A stretch of 64,000 bases of DNA from Niallia endozanthoxylica (GTDB lineage Bacteria; Bacillota; Bacilli; Bacillales; Cytobacillaceae). The position numbers and the translations under genes were made by a program. The notes beneath the pieces are model-generated. The model saw only the letters and a list, made by a program, of their open reading frames with translations, was not told the DNA's origin and did not search any database. The stretch covers positions 186,001 to 250,000 of the forward strand of contig NZ_VYKL01000015.1 of NCBI RefSeq assembly GCF_008710145.1, written 5' to 3'. Position 1 is the first letter of the stretch, and each line of letters begins with the position of its first letter. Shown one piece after another: positions 51,118 to 60,089 of this stretch.

Positions 51118-51783
51118 TTAAAAACTTTGTAACAGAGATTTAACAACTAAGTTCCAACCGTCTACAAGAACAAACAGCAAAATCTTAAATGGCAACGAAA
51201 TCATAACAGGAGGAAGCATCATCATCCCCATCGACATTAAGACACTAGCTACCACCATATCAATTACTAAAAAGGGAATGAATATCATAAATCCGATTTG
51301 AAAAGCTGTCTTAAGCTCACTGATTGCAAAGGCCGGAACAAGGGCAGTCAGCGGGATATCCTGAATGGATTCAGGCTGCTCTGCTTTTGAATAATTAAGA
51401 AATAAAGCCAAATCCTTTTGTCTAGTATTGGCGCTCATAAACTCCTTAAAGGGAACTACAGCATTCTCATAGGCCTGTTCTAAATTGATTTCATTGTTAA
51501 ATAAAGGTGTAAGTGCCTCTGTATTTACCTCTTGAAATGTTGGTGCCATAATAAAAAAACTTAAAAACAATGATAGACCAATAATGACTTGGTTTGGCGG
51601 CATTTGTTGAGTGGCTAGAGCCGTTCTGACAAAAGACAGTACAATGACAATTCTGGTAAAACAAGTCATTAAAATAAGGATACTTGGAGCTAAAGAAAGT
51701 ACCGTTAATAATAATACAAGCTTTACAGAAGTAGATACATTTTCAGGTGAACTGTTATTAAAAAATTCCATAAACTCATTCAT
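51118..51783 (-). CDS. fliP: flagellar export gate protein FliP
   Basis: Main subunit of the export channel. 221 residues with about four spans; family segments MTCFTRIVIVLSFVRTAL and ALVPAFAISELKTAFQIGF. ATG at 51783 overlaps the fliO stop by 4 nt. No cleavable signal peptide of the enterobacterial type is obvious; the first span starts near residue 18. Confidence 0.96.
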   Translation of the reverse strand: MNEFMEFFNNSSPENVSTSVKLVLLLTVLSLAPSILILMTCFTRIVIVLSFVRTALATQQMPPNQVIIGLSLFLSFFIMAPTFQEVNTEALTPLFNNEINLEQAYENAVVPFKEFMSANTRQKDLALFLNYSKAEQPESIQDIPLTALVPAFAISELKTAFQIGFMIFIPFLVIDMVVASVLMSMGMMMLPPVMISLPFKILLFVLVDGWNLVVKSLLQSF

Positions 51784-52463
51784 TGCTTGTCCGAACCCTT
51801 CTCTTTCTCTAATTCATCGTACAGTTTTTGTCTTCCTTTTGAAAAATCAACTAATTGCCTTTGAAGCTGAGATTGGAAGCTTATGCCCTCATCCTTTTTC
51901 TCAGAATTCCCGCCTGCCTTATTGAACAATTTTGACAATATATCTCCAGACTGTGTCAGCTGATCCATTTTATTGTTATAGGTTGACAAAAGTTCTTCAA
52001 ATTCCTTTGAATCATCGATTTCTTTAATCAAATGAACATTTTCACCAACCCCAATAACAAGGATACGATTCCCTATTTTAATCAGTTGAACAGACCGATT
52101 TGCACCAAGTGTAGTGCCGCCAAGATTTTCTATCAGTTGCGAGCTTTTAAATAAGCGACCTTTTTTATTAACGAACATCAAGATGAAGTAGAGCAGTGCA
52201 ACAACAAAAATAGTGGCTGCTATCATCTTAATAAAATCCCAAATCGTTAGTCCTATGGTATTCCTATCATCTGTCTGCTTTGTAACAGAATCATCTGTTT
52301 GCATATTCTGCTCTGTATTTGGTTGATCTCCACATGCTTCAGGCTGTTCAAAGCAATCTTTTACACTTTTTTGTACTTGCTCTGCTGAGGCTTCTTCACG
52401 AAACCCCAATAGAGCAAATACAAGTATAAAGGCAATGAAACAGAATTGTTTTTTCCGCAACAT
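51780..52463 (-). CDS. fliO: flagellar export assembly protein FliO (FliZ)
   Basis: Helps assemble the FliP ring; called FliZ in B. subtilis. 227 residues: N-terminal signal-like segment (7-22) ending before EEASA, an acidic exported part, one span near 70-92, and the FliO domain (SQLIENLGGTTLGANRSVQLIKIGNRILVIGVGENV). The acid/base-rich tail is variable. ATG at 52463 with GAGGGTG upstream. Confidence 0.92.
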   Translation of the reverse strand: MLRKKQFCFIAFILVFALLGFREEASAEQVQKSVKDCFEQPEACGDQPNTEQNMQTDDSVTKQTDDRNTIGLTIWDFIKMIAATIFVVALLYFILMFVNKKGRLFKSSQLIENLGGTTLGANRSVQLIKIGNRILVIGVGENVHLIKEIDDSKEFEELLSTYNNKMDQLTQSGDILSKLFNKAGGNSEKKDEGISFQSQLQRQLVDFSKGRQKLYDELEKEKGSDKQ

Positions 52464-52486
52464 CCTGCACCCTCTAGTAATAAGTC

Positions 52487-52849
52487 TTAGCCGAGCGTTT
52501 TCGAAATGGCTTCCAATACACGATCAGCTTGAAATGGTTTTACGATAAAATCCTTTGCACCTGCTTGAATGGCGTCAATAACCATTGCCTGCTGTCCCAT
52601 TGCAGAACACATAATTACTTTTGAATTTGGATTAATTTTTCTAATTTCTTTTAAGGCTGTAATACCATCCATTTCCGGCATCGTTATATCCATGGTAACA
52701 AGGTCAGGTTGCAGTTCTTTATATTTTTCAATAGCCTGCTGACCGTCAGCAGCTTCCCCCACAACCTCATAACCATTTTTAGTTAAAATGTCCTTTATCA
52801 TCATTCTCATAAATGCAGCATCATCTACAACTAAAATTCTATGCGCCAT
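52487..52849 (-). CDS. cheY: chemotaxis response regulator CheY
   Basis: Single receiver domain, 120 residues. Acidic pair Asp9-Asp10, phosphoacceptor Asp54 in TMDITMPEMDG, Ser in MCSAM near 86 and Lys in VKPFQ near 105. CheY-P binds FliM/FliY and is dephosphorylated by FliY and CheC. Between fliY and fliO, as in B. subtilis. Confidence 0.97.
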   Translation of the reverse strand: MAHRILVVDDAAFMRMMIKDILTKNGYEVVGEAADGQQAIEKYKELQPDLVTMDITMPEMDGITALKEIRKINPNSKVIMCSAMGQQAMVIDAIQAGAKDFIVKPFQADRVLEAISKTLG

Positions 52850-52906
52850 TAATCTTCTACCCCCATAGTGATTTTTGTATTAATCTCGTTAATAATTTAA
52901 CATCTG

Positions 52907-54184
52907 TTATTTTAGCTTTTTCAACCTGTCTGACTGGCTGATAATATCTGTAACTCTGACACCAAAATTCTCCTCAATCACAACCACTTCTCCTTTAGCA
53001 ATCAATCTGCTGTTAATAAGGATATCAACAGGTTCACCTGCCAACTTATCCAGTTCTATAATAGATCCTTGAGACAGTTCGAGAATTTCTTTCACTGACC
53101 TTTTTGTTCGACCCAGTTCCACCGTAACTTGTAATGGTATATCAAGAAGCATATTCAGATTTTTTGATTCAGGCTCTTGAATAGGGTACGGTTCAAAATT
53201 AGAGAACAGAGCAGGCTGTACATTAGGCTGCACACCCAAAGGATTTGCCGAACCAAAATGCTGCGGACCAGTAGGTTGATTTACCGGAGTAACACCAAAT
53301 GAATGATTTCCGGAATAGTTTTGTTGGTTTAATGGCTGCTCACGGCTTTCAAATCCATAAGGAGTCTGTACCATATTGCTTTGTTGAGCCGAATGGTCCA
53401 TTTGGTTTTGCGTCGGCTGATTATACTGTGGTTCTTGATAATAGGATTCTTGAAGCTTCTCTGCTGTCTGCGGAGGGACATTTACCTCTTGGATTGGCTC
53501 TGATATTGGGTTTAACAGTTCATATACTAATCCCTTAGCAAAATCCAATGGCAGCAACTGCATAATATTAGAGTCAATTAAATTCCCAATCTTCAATCGG
53601 AAAGATATCTTTACTAATTTGTCATCATTTGGCAGTTTATCGGTTCCTGTACCGTGAAGCATATCTAAAAGATCAATTGAAGGCGGGGAAATATCCACTC
53701 TTTTACTAAAGATGGTGGACATGGATGTTGCTGCAGACCCCATCATTTGATTCATTGCTTCTTGAACAGCACTCATTTGGATTTCGCCCATTAAATCCGC
53801 CGGTTTTTTTCCATCTCCGCCAAGCATTAAATCAGCAATAATTGCTGCATCATTCTGCTTAATCACTAACAAATTCGTTCCAGAAAATCCTTGAGTATAA
53901 CTTACTTGAATCGCTACATTTGGTTGAGGAAACTCTTCCGATAATTTATGTTTTAAAACAACTGACACTTCTGGTGTTGTAATATCAACCTTTTGATTTA
54001 ATAACGTAGACAATGCAGTAGCTGAACTGCCAAAAGAAATATTCCCAACTTCCCCCAGTGCGTCTTTTTCCATTTCAGATAAATAATTATCCGTGGTATC
54101 TAAATCTGAAGTGACCAGTGATCCGTCATTACTTCCTCTTAGTAAAGCATCAATTTCATCCTGTGAGAGCATTTCATTACTCAT
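52907..54184 (-). CDS. fliY: flagellar switch protein and CheY-P phosphatase FliY
   Basis: Rotor C-ring component with a CheC-like phosphatase domain. N-terminal LSQDEIDALL CheY-P-binding motif; two phosphatase segments (LGEVGNISFGSSATAL, VQEAMNQMMGSAATSM); a Gln/Asn/Pro-rich linker of about 80 residues; C-terminal SpoA/FliN domain. About 425 residues, longer than the 378 or so of B. subtilis, owing to the linker. ATG at 54184 overlaps fliM; ATG at 54193 is closer to GGAGGG but only 2-3 nt from it. Start therefore uncertain. Confidence 0.94.
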   Translation of the reverse strand: MSNEMLSQDEIDALLRGSNDGSLVTSDLDTTDNYLSEMEKDALGEVGNISFGSSATALSTLLNQKVDITTPEVSVVLKHKLSEEFPQPNVAIQVSYTQGFSGTNLLVIKQNDAAIIADLMLGGDGKKPADLMGEIQMSAVQEAMNQMMGSAATSMSTIFSKRVDISPPSIDLLDMLHGTGTDKLPNDDKLVKISFRLKIGNLIDSNIMQLLPLDFAKGLVYELLNPISEPIQEVNVPPQTAEKLQESYYQEPQYNQPTQNQMDHSAQQSNMVQTPYGFESREQPLNQQNYSGNHSFGVTPVNQPTGPQHFGSANPLGVQPNVQPALFSNFEPYPIQEPESKNLNMLLDIPLQVTVELGRTKRSVKEILELSQGSIIELDKLAGEPVDILINSRLIAKGEVVVIEENFGVRVTDIISQSDRLKKLK

Positions 54185-55175
54185 CTTCTTCATCTCCCTC
54201 CTTCCATGTATCTAATACTTGTACGGCTAGTTTTTTATTCATTTTTCCAGGCTGTCCGACAAATTTGGGAACCTCACCTACTTTTACCAATAACGGTCCA
54301 TCAATCAGTTGATTTAATTCAATTACATCACCAATATCAAGCATTAAAAAATCTTGTATAGATATATTTGCCGTACCAAGCTCAACTGCAATGGGTATTT
54401 CAGCCTGTTGAATTTTCTTTTCAATCTGTTTAACTTCATCAGGCTCCCTGACTTTTTTTTCTGTCTGCATCCAATATTGCATGGACAATTTGGGAATGAT
54501 TGGCTCTAGAACAACATGCGGAATACAAATATTAATCATACCTGTGGTTTCAGCAATCGCAGTATTTAGAGAAATAACTACAACTGTCTCATTAGGTGAA
54601 ACCATACGTAAAAACTGTGGATTTACTTCAAACTCTGACAAAACAGGGTCAATCTCAACAATCGTTTCCCATGCCTCTTGTAAATAATCACATGCCTTCT
54701 CAAAGATAGCTGACATGATTTTGGTTTCAATTTCAGTTAAATTATCTACTTTATTAATGCTCGTCCCCTTTCCTCCCATCATTCGATCCATCATAGCATA
54801 AGCAATATTGGGATTGACCTCCATAAGGATTCTTCCTTCTAAAGGAGGGACATCAAAGACATTTAATATCGTCATTTTTGGTATAGAACGTATAAATTCC
54901 TCGTATGGAATTTGATCTGCGGATGCCACACTGATTTGCACATATGTTCTTAACTGAGCAGAAAAAAAGGTTGTTAACAGTCTTGCAAAGTTTTCATGTA
55001 TCCGTGTCAAACTTCGGATTTGATCTTTTGAAAATCGTAAAGCCCTTTTAAAATCATAGACTTTTATCCGTTTCTCAAATTCCTCTTTTTTTAAGTCATC
55101 TGCATTCATTTCACCTGTTGACAAGGCAGACAATAAAGCATCTATTTCATTTTGAGAAAGCACATCTCCTGACAT
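54177..55175 (-). CDS. fliM: flagellar motor switch protein FliM
   Basis: C-ring protein that binds CheY-P. 332 residues from ATG 55175 (GGAGGTG 7 nt upstream), equal to B. subtilis FliM. LSQNEIDALLSAL CheY-binding motif, middle domain with RIHENFARLLTTFFSAQLRT and DRMMGGKG, C-terminal SpoA domain. fliY starts inside its end. Confidence 0.97.
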   Translation of the reverse strand: MSGDVLSQNEIDALLSALSTGEMNADDLKKEEFEKRIKVYDFKRALRFSKDQIRSLTRIHENFARLLTTFFSAQLRTYVQISVASADQIPYEEFIRSIPKMTILNVFDVPPLEGRILMEVNPNIAYAMMDRMMGGKGTSINKVDNLTEIETKIMSAIFEKACDYLQEAWETIVEIDPVLSEFEVNPQFLRMVSPNETVVVISLNTAIAETTGMINICIPHVVLEPIIPKLSMQYWMQTEKKVREPDEVKQIEKKIQQAEIPIAVELGTANISIQDFLMLDIGDVIELNQLIDGPLLVKVGEVPKFVGQPGKMNKKLAVQVLDTWKEGDEEDE

Positions 55176-55217
55176 CAAATTCACCTCCATTGCTTATACT
55201 CTTCTCAGGATGTCTTT

Positions 55218-55646
55218 TTACTGGAGGAGGAATTGAGTAATGTAGACCTTTTCAACTTCACCTTCCTGCATAATCTCATTGATGCTGACCTTTAAATTTT
55301 CTTCCAGCTGCAGCTGACCTTCTCTTCCCTTTATAGTTGCAGCCGATTGTTCAGATAGTTCCAAAATAATAATATTGTTCACTTGAAAACTTCGTTTTTC
55401 TAATTCTTCCTTTGCCTCTATACTATCTGTTTGAATTTTAAACGAAATACGTATAAAATCATTTTCAGCCAGATTCGTTGTAAGTTCTGGAATATCAACC
55501 GATGCCTCAAGGACTTCATCAATTGTTGGTTCTGCGTTTTTATCCTGGCCGTTTTGATTCAGCACCAATACAATGGCCACCGTTCCAGCTAGGGCAATCG
55601 CAACAAGAAGGATTAACATAATCATAACAAGCTTATTATTCTTCAC
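55218..55646 (-). CDS. fliL: flagellar basal body protein FliL
   Basis: Single-span protein that associates with stators near the motor. 142 residues from GTG 55646; GGGGG lies 8 nt upstream, while the ATG two codons earlier is only 2 nt from it. Hydrophobic span at about 6-28, then the periplasmic-side FliL domain with the LTTNLAENDFIRISFKIQ stretch. Overlaps the end of swrD. Confidence 0.94.
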   Translation of the reverse strand: MKNNKLVMIMLILLVAIALAGTVAIVLVLNQNGQDKNAEPTIDEVLEASVDIPELTTNLAENDFIRISFKIQTDSIEAKEELEKRSFQVNNIIILELSEQSAATIKGREGQLQLEENLKVSINEIMQEGEVEKVYITQFLLQ

Positions 55647-55854
55647 GCTCATTTCCCCCTAACTGTTGTCCAAGAAGGTTTACAGATTGATAGAATTTCC
55701 GGATCATTTCCAATACCTTTTCTTCCGTCTCTTTGACAATATATTTACTGCCATTTGTCAATGTAATGGTTGTATCTGGAAATGACTCAATTGTTTCTAT
55801 GTATAACGCATTAATAATAAATGGTTTCCCGTTTAATCGCGATACTTTAATCAC
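55636..55854 (-). CDS. swrD: FlbD-family motor protein SwrD
   Basis: 72-residue FlbD-family protein; in B. subtilis SwrD (YlzI) is needed for full flagellar motor torque and swarming. MIKVSRLNGKPF start and FPDTTITLTNGSKYIVKE core are typical. GTG at 55854 is the only standard start in frame before a stop upstream. It has no ribosome binding site at normal distance: a perfect AAAGGAGG lies at 55894-55901 with a 12-bp hairpin (55864-55892) between. Overlaps fliL. Confidence 0.93.
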   Translation of the reverse strand: MIKVSRLNGKPFIINALYIETIESFPDTTITLTNGSKYIVKETEEKVLEMIRKFYQSVNLLGQQLGGNEREE

Positions 55855-55863
55855 TGTTAAATT

Positions 55864-55901
55864 TAGGGTTAAAGGGGGTTCCTCTAACCCTATCCTCCTT
55901 T
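55864..55901 (-). promoter_or_regulatory. hairpin-bridged ribosome binding site of swrD
   Basis: Minus strand: AAAGGAGG (55901-55894), one base, then a 12-bp stem TAGGGTTAGAGG/CCTTTAACCCTA (one G-U pair, 5-nt loop), then nine bases to the GTG. Linear spacing is 39 nt; with the hairpin folded it is about 10 nt. No T-run follows, so it does not look like a terminator. Confidence 0.65.
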
Positions 55902-55904
55902 AAA

Positions 55905-56696
55905 TTAACGTTTTAAATTAACTAATTCCTGCAGTATTTCATCTGAAGTCGTGATAATTCTTGTATTCGCTTGGAAGCCGCGCTGCGCAACAATCATATC
56001 GGTAAATTCTTCTGAAAGATCAACGTTGGACATTTCAAGGGCACCTGATACGAGTGTTCCTGCTCCGTTTGTACCGCCGGGAACATCAACTGTTGGTGCA
56101 CCTGAATTTGTTGTTTCTCGGTAATTGTTCGAACCAACTTTCTCTAATCCACCATTATTAGAGAACTTTGCAAGTGATATTTGATCAGCCGTTGTTAAAG
56201 AGCCTCCACTGTCGATATAAGAAAGGGTACCATCACTACCAATACTAAAACTTTTTGCATCTAAAGGAATATTAATATTCCCGCTCTGGCCTTGTACATA
56301 ATTTCCGTTTGCATCAACAAGATCTCCCGCATTATCTAAATAGAAGTTACCTGCACGTGTATACGTCGTCATTGCTCCATCCGTAAGTATAAAATAACCA
56401 TCTCCGGAAATTGCTAAATCCAATGTTCTTCCAGTAGTTTGCAAACTTCCTTGGATATCTACTGTATCAATAGTTGATAACTGTGAACCTAGACCGACCT
56501 GCTTTGGATTTACACCACCTTTACTTCCGGTTGGTGCGCTTGCACCAGAAATACTTTGGCTCACCAAGTCTTGAAAGGTTACGCGGCCTTTTTTAAATCC
56601 ATAAGTATTAACATTAGAAATATTATTTCCAATCACATCTAATTTAGTTTGAAAGTTTTTCATTCCGCTTATTCCAGAATACATTGATCTTATCAT
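55905..56696 (-). CDS. flgE: flagellar hook protein FlgE
   Basis: 263-residue rod/hook-family protein, the short hook protein of Bacillus (once called flgG). N-terminal coil-forming segment with LDVIGNNISNVNTYGFK; C-terminal LVSGALEMSNVDLSEEFTDMIVAQRGFQANTR signature. ATG at 56696 chosen, 9 nt after AGGGG; a TTG two codons earlier is too close. Downstream of flgD and the TIGR02530 gene, as expected for the hook. Confidence 0.94.
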   Translation of the reverse strand: MIRSMYSGISGMKNFQTKLDVIGNNISNVNTYGFKKGRVTFQDLVSQSISGASAPTGSKGGVNPKQVGLGSQLSTIDTVDIQGSLQTTGRTLDLAISGDGYFILTDGAMTTYTRAGNFYLDNAGDLVDANGNYVQGQSGNINIPLDAKSFSIGSDGTLSYIDSGGSLTTADQISLAKFSNNGGLEKVGSNNYRETTNSGAPTVDVPGGTNGAGTLVSGALEMSNVDLSEEFTDMIVAQRGFQANTRIITTSDEILQELVNLKR

Positions 56697-56774
56697 ATCC
56701 AATTTCCCCTCTCAGAATGAAGCTGCGTCAGCCACTCAGCAGCTTATGGGCTTCCTAAAAGGTCCAGCCCTATG

Positions 56775-57158
56775 TTAATCCATCAAAATCGTTCCATTTA
56801 TATTCGTAAAAATTTGTGTTGTTGCTTCAGCACGGTTCATAGCCGTAATAACTGTATTGTTTTTTGCACTTACAATTAACGCGGCCTCTTCTAAAAGTAC
56901 AAGCGATTCTTTTACGCCCATGTTTTTCGCTTGTTGTACTTTTTCATCAATTTGCTCCCAACGAGCAGCATTTATTGTGATACCTCTTTGTTCTAGTCTC
57001 TCTTGTGCATGTTTAGATATCGTTAATTTGTCACAGTTAGGTTTTATAGCGGAATGGAGTTCAACTACAAAAGATGTTTCTTCCTTTTTATTTGTTTTAT
57101 GCGTTTTTCTCATATTTCCTTGAATAAATGGCTGTGTCAGCGGTCTGTAAACTTGCAT
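56775..57158 (-). CDS. TIGR02530 family flagellar operon protein
   Basis: 127-residue protein matching the TIGR02530 flagellar-operon family by size, position between flgD and flgE, and the LTISKHAQERLEQRGI motif. Its C-terminal ESLVLLEEAALIVSAKNNTVITAMNR stretch is also family-like. No membrane span. Function is not established; context suggests hook assembly or regulation. ATG at 57158 with GGGGAGG upstream. Confidence 0.88.
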   Translation of the reverse strand: MQVYRPLTQPFIQGNMRKTHKTNKKEETSFVVELHSAIKPNCDKLTISKHAQERLEQRGITINAARWEQIDEKVQQAKNMGVKESLVLLEEAALIVSAKNNTVITAMNRAEATTQIFTNINGTILMD

Positions 57159-57171
57159 TAAAACCTCCCCT

Positions 57172-57807
57172 TTATTCGATTTTTATCACTTGTGAAGATG
57201 TAATTACTGAGTTTCCTGTATCATCTAACTGGAATGAGATTTTTCCATTTCTAAACGAAACCGAATGGATGACGGCACTAACTTCTTCATTTGATTCATT
57301 TACATAGGTCACTTTTTTGCCAATCATCATGCTTGCTTGAATCATGTTCGACTCATTAGCTGTCGCATTGACTTGTGAGATATTGGCCGGTTCAAGCTTT
57401 GTACCATCTTCAAGAATGAAAAGTACTTTTTCATTTTTATATTGAATACTTGTAACTTTACCAGAACCTTCCTTTACTTCTGCCGTACCATCTTCCAATT
57501 CGCTGAGTTTATGCCAGGCAACCTCTTGACCAACAAATTGATTATAGGAAATCAATAGGCTTTGCTGCTGCTGTGTGATAAATCTTTCAAGCGTACTGTT
57601 CATATTTGTCATTTGTTCTAAAGAAGAAAATTGTGCCATTTGAGCAATGAACTCCGTATCCTGCATAGGATTTGAGGGATCCTGATTTTGCAGTTGTGTC
57701 ATCAATAGCTTTAAAAAATCATCTTTTCCAAGCTGAGATGATCCGGTTTTCCGCTCAGCTTTCTGGTAATTAGTGAGGTATAAATTGGAATCAATGGTAT
57801 TGGTCAA
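57172..57807 (-). CDS. flgD: flagellar hook assembly (capping) protein FlgD
   Basis: Hook cap scaffold. Conserved N-terminal part [40 protein letters not shown]. 211 residues, against about 140 in B. subtilis as I recall. The extra C-terminal half (from about 85) looks like the beta-rich FlgD domain ([22 protein letters not shown]). Start is TTG at 57807 with GGAGGGAA upstream. Confidence 0.94.
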   Translation of the reverse strand: MTNTIDSNLYLTNYQKAERKTGSSQLGKDDFLKLLMTQLQNQDPSNPMQDTEFIAQMAQFSSLEQMTNMNSTLERFITQQQQSLLISYNQFVGQEVAWHKLSELEDGTAEVKEGSGKVTSIQYKNEKVLFILEDGTKLEPANISQVNATANESNMIQASMMIGKKVTYVNESNEEVSAVIHSVSFRNGKISFQLDDTGNSVITSSQVIKIE

Positions 57808-57818
57808 AACTTTCCCTC

Positions 57819-58988
57819 CTATGCTTCTACATTTAAAAGAACTTCCTCGAAAGAAACAGCATGCGTCTGATTTCCACTGTCCTGCTGTTCTTCCTGCTCA
57901 TTAGGTTGCTGTTGTCCCTGCTCCTTTTGCGGATTTCTATTAAGGAACCGCTCCTGTTGAAGCTGCTGATTTATCTCAATTTTTTCCACCTGCAGATTTT
58001 GGTTAAGAAAGGCTTGCTTAAGATTTAGAATTTGAGATTCTAATAAATCCTTCGCATTTTCAGTAGTTGTTAAAATTTTTGCTGTAAATATTGAATTTTG
58101 CTGTATTAATTCAATCCGTAAAGCTCCTAGGTGTTCTGGGTATAGCTTAATGAAAAGCTTTTGGTTCCCGCCTGCAGTGATAAATTGACTTTTGGCTAAA
58201 ATAGTTTCAAATTGTTTGATAAGCTGATCTTTGGAAACCAGCTGCCCTGATTGCTCTTGCAGCAAAGCCAATGGATCCTGTTTTGCCAAAAACGATAAGG
58301 AATGAATAGAACCAGTCGGCATGAATCTGCCCGTTTGATTGCTATCTATCATGCTCAACTGCTCCTCGTTTTGCCCATTTGCTATTAGACCCTCCAGCTT
58401 TTCAACTGTCTTTTGTAAAAGCTGCTTCATCTGAGTATTTTCCAGATTGGGCTGCTCGTAGTGTAAGAGCAATTCCAGCAGTTTGAATGACTTGGCTAAT
58501 TGGACACCTTCTTGGTCTGCCTCAAACGACAGCTGATTGATATTTATGCTTGGCAAAATTTGAAGTAAAGACATTAAAGCTTCATTTAGTTCCATGTTTG
58601 GAAGTTCTTCCATTAGTTGTATTAGCTCCATTTCTTCAAGAAAAGCATTAAGAGCTGAACGCAACTCTCCTTCATTTAAATGTAACTTTTCTAAAATCAC
58701 CATTGACAAATCAGTGTTACCTTCTGTCAGTAAGTCCTCTATTAAATCACTTCCATACTCAATTTCAGCTAAGTCGGATGCTTGTAATAACTTAACAGCC
58801 TCTTTTATTTCAGTATGAGATAGTGCAGGAAGCTCCTGCCTCGCTGCTTTCTCCATTTTAATGCTAGAGTTAGGCTGTTTGAGATTTGACAATAAATGGG
58901 CAAATCTGTAATTCTTCTTTTGTCTCGCATTTACATTGCGCGTAAAATCTGTTTTTGCCATACTGACTGAATTAATTTGCGTATCCAT
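57819..58988 (-). CDS. fliK: flagellar hook-length control protein FliK
   Basis: Measures hook length and triggers the FlhB switch. 389 residues: a weakly conserved helical N-terminal half, then the FliK C-terminal domain ([28 protein letters not shown]) and a Gln/Glu-rich tail. ATG at 58988 is chosen, 7 nt after AGGAGG; the adjacent ATG at 58991 is possible. Positioned between motE and flgD. Confidence 0.92.
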   Translation of the reverse strand: MDTQINSVSMAKTDFTRNVNARQKKNYRFAHLLSNLKQPNSSIKMEKAARQELPALSHTEIKEAVKLLQASDLAEIEYGSDLIEDLLTEGNTDLSMVILEKLHLNEGELRSALNAFLEEMELIQLMEELPNMELNEALMSLLQILPSININQLSFEADQEGVQLAKSFKLLELLLHYEQPNLENTQMKQLLQKTVEKLEGLIANGQNEEQLSMIDSNQTGRFMPTGSIHSLSFLAKQDPLALLQEQSGQLVSKDQLIKQFETILAKSQFITAGGNQKLFIKLYPEHLGALRIELIQQNSIFTAKILTTTENAKDLLESQILNLKQAFLNQNLQVEKIEINQQLQQERFLNRNPQKEQGQQQPNEQEEQQDSGNQTHAVSFEEVLLNVEA

Positions 58989-59033
58989 CATTCCACCTCC
59001 TTGCAAATAAGAGATAAAATTAAAGAGTTATAG

Positions 59034-59633
59034 TTATTCATTACTGCTATTTTTTGTTAATAGGACAGTATATTTAGCTGCATCTTGAGCATTCATTTTC
59101 TCAAGAATAGCCGCTAATATATCCGGCTTTAAGCTTGACAATATTCTAATAGCTTCATCATCATTCATTTCAGCAATAATAGGCGCTGCTTTTTTTGCTG
59201 ATATTGTTTCGAATGTATTTACAATTTCTTTAAATGTTTGCTGACCTTCTTCCTGAGTTAAGAGCAAATCATCTATTTGAGACTGCAATTGTTCTTTTTC
59301 CCGTTGGAGTGTGTCAATTTCTAAATCTTTTCCTTCAACTGCTGTTTCAAGCTGAGCAATGACTGCTTCACGTTCTTCAATTTCTGCCTTCAATTTCGTT
59401 AATGTACTTTCGCCTTCTTTTAAAGCGTGTTTATCGCTTAATTCTTCCCTTGTTGGTACAAACGGAATTTTGTCTCTGAACTCGTTAGCCTTTTCGAATA
59501 CATTAATACCTGCAACAGTTAATACAAGGACAGCTACAGTTACGGCAAATAATGTAGGTATAACAATCACTACAAAAAACCATTGTACTTTACTGTATTT
59601 CTTTTCTTCCTGTTCTTCTATTAACTTTTCCAT
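59034..59633 (-). CDS. ylxF: MotE/YlxF-like flagellar protein
   Basis: 199 residues: one membrane span (about 20-44), a long Glu/Leu-rich coiled coil (about 70-135), and a C-terminal MgtE-N-like helical domain (AAPIIAEMNDDEAIRILSSLKPDILAAILEKM). This matches MotE-type proteins; ylxF occupies this place in B. subtilis. Exact role unknown, probably basal-body or stator associated. ATG at 59633. Confidence 0.88.
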   Translation of the reverse strand: MEKLIEEQEEKKYSKVQWFFVVIVIPTLFAVTVAVLVLTVAGINVFEKANEFRDKIPFVPTREELSDKHALKEGESTLTKLKAEIEEREAVIAQLETAVEGKDLEIDTLQREKEQLQSQIDDLLLTQEEGQQTFKEIVNTFETISAKKAAPIIAEMNDDEAIRILSSLKPDILAAILEKMNAQDAAKYTVLLTKNSSNE

Positions 59634-59641
59634 GTTTACAC

Positions 59642-60085
59642 CTAGCTTCCTCGATGAACAAAGTGTTGAATGGAGATATCATCCATTTGTTTGGCTTCAA
59701 CATGTTTTACTTCCTCTAAGAACTCATGCAAGCCTTTTTCCTTCATTTTTACAAATTTTTTCACTTCGATATTTTTATGCATTAATTTTTCCTGTTGGAA
59801 AAGCATATGATTACGGGCATTCTGCACCATTTTTTGATATTGCTCAATTGACTTTTGTAAGTTCACAATAAACTGTTGATGATGTCTTATTTCCAGCACT
59901 GGTAAGCCGCTTACAAGCTTCATAGACTGATAGCTTTCTAAATCCTCTTTTTTTTTCAGCAGCTCATATAATTTTTCGGCCACTTCTTCGAACCTTTTTA
60001 CTGAATCATTGTAAGCCGAAAGAGCTTCGTTTTTCTCACGTTCTTTGACAGACATAATTTTTTCAAACTTAAAATGGTACCCCAT
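59642..60085 (-). CDS. fliJ: flagellar export chaperone FliJ
   Basis: 147-residue coiled-coil protein that forms the stalk of the FliHIJ export ATPase. KFEKIMSVKEREKNEALSAY start and long heptad-rich helices throughout. ATG at 60085, 4 nt past fliI, with GAGGAG upstream. Confidence 0.93.
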   Translation of the reverse strand: MGYHFKFEKIMSVKEREKNEALSAYNDSVKRFEEVAEKLYELLKKKEDLESYQSMKLVSGLPVLEIRHHQQFIVNLQKSIEQYQKMVQNARNHMLFQQEKLMHKNIEVKKFVKMKEKGLHEFLEEVKHVEAKQMDDISIQHFVHRGS

Positions 60086-60089
60086 GAGG

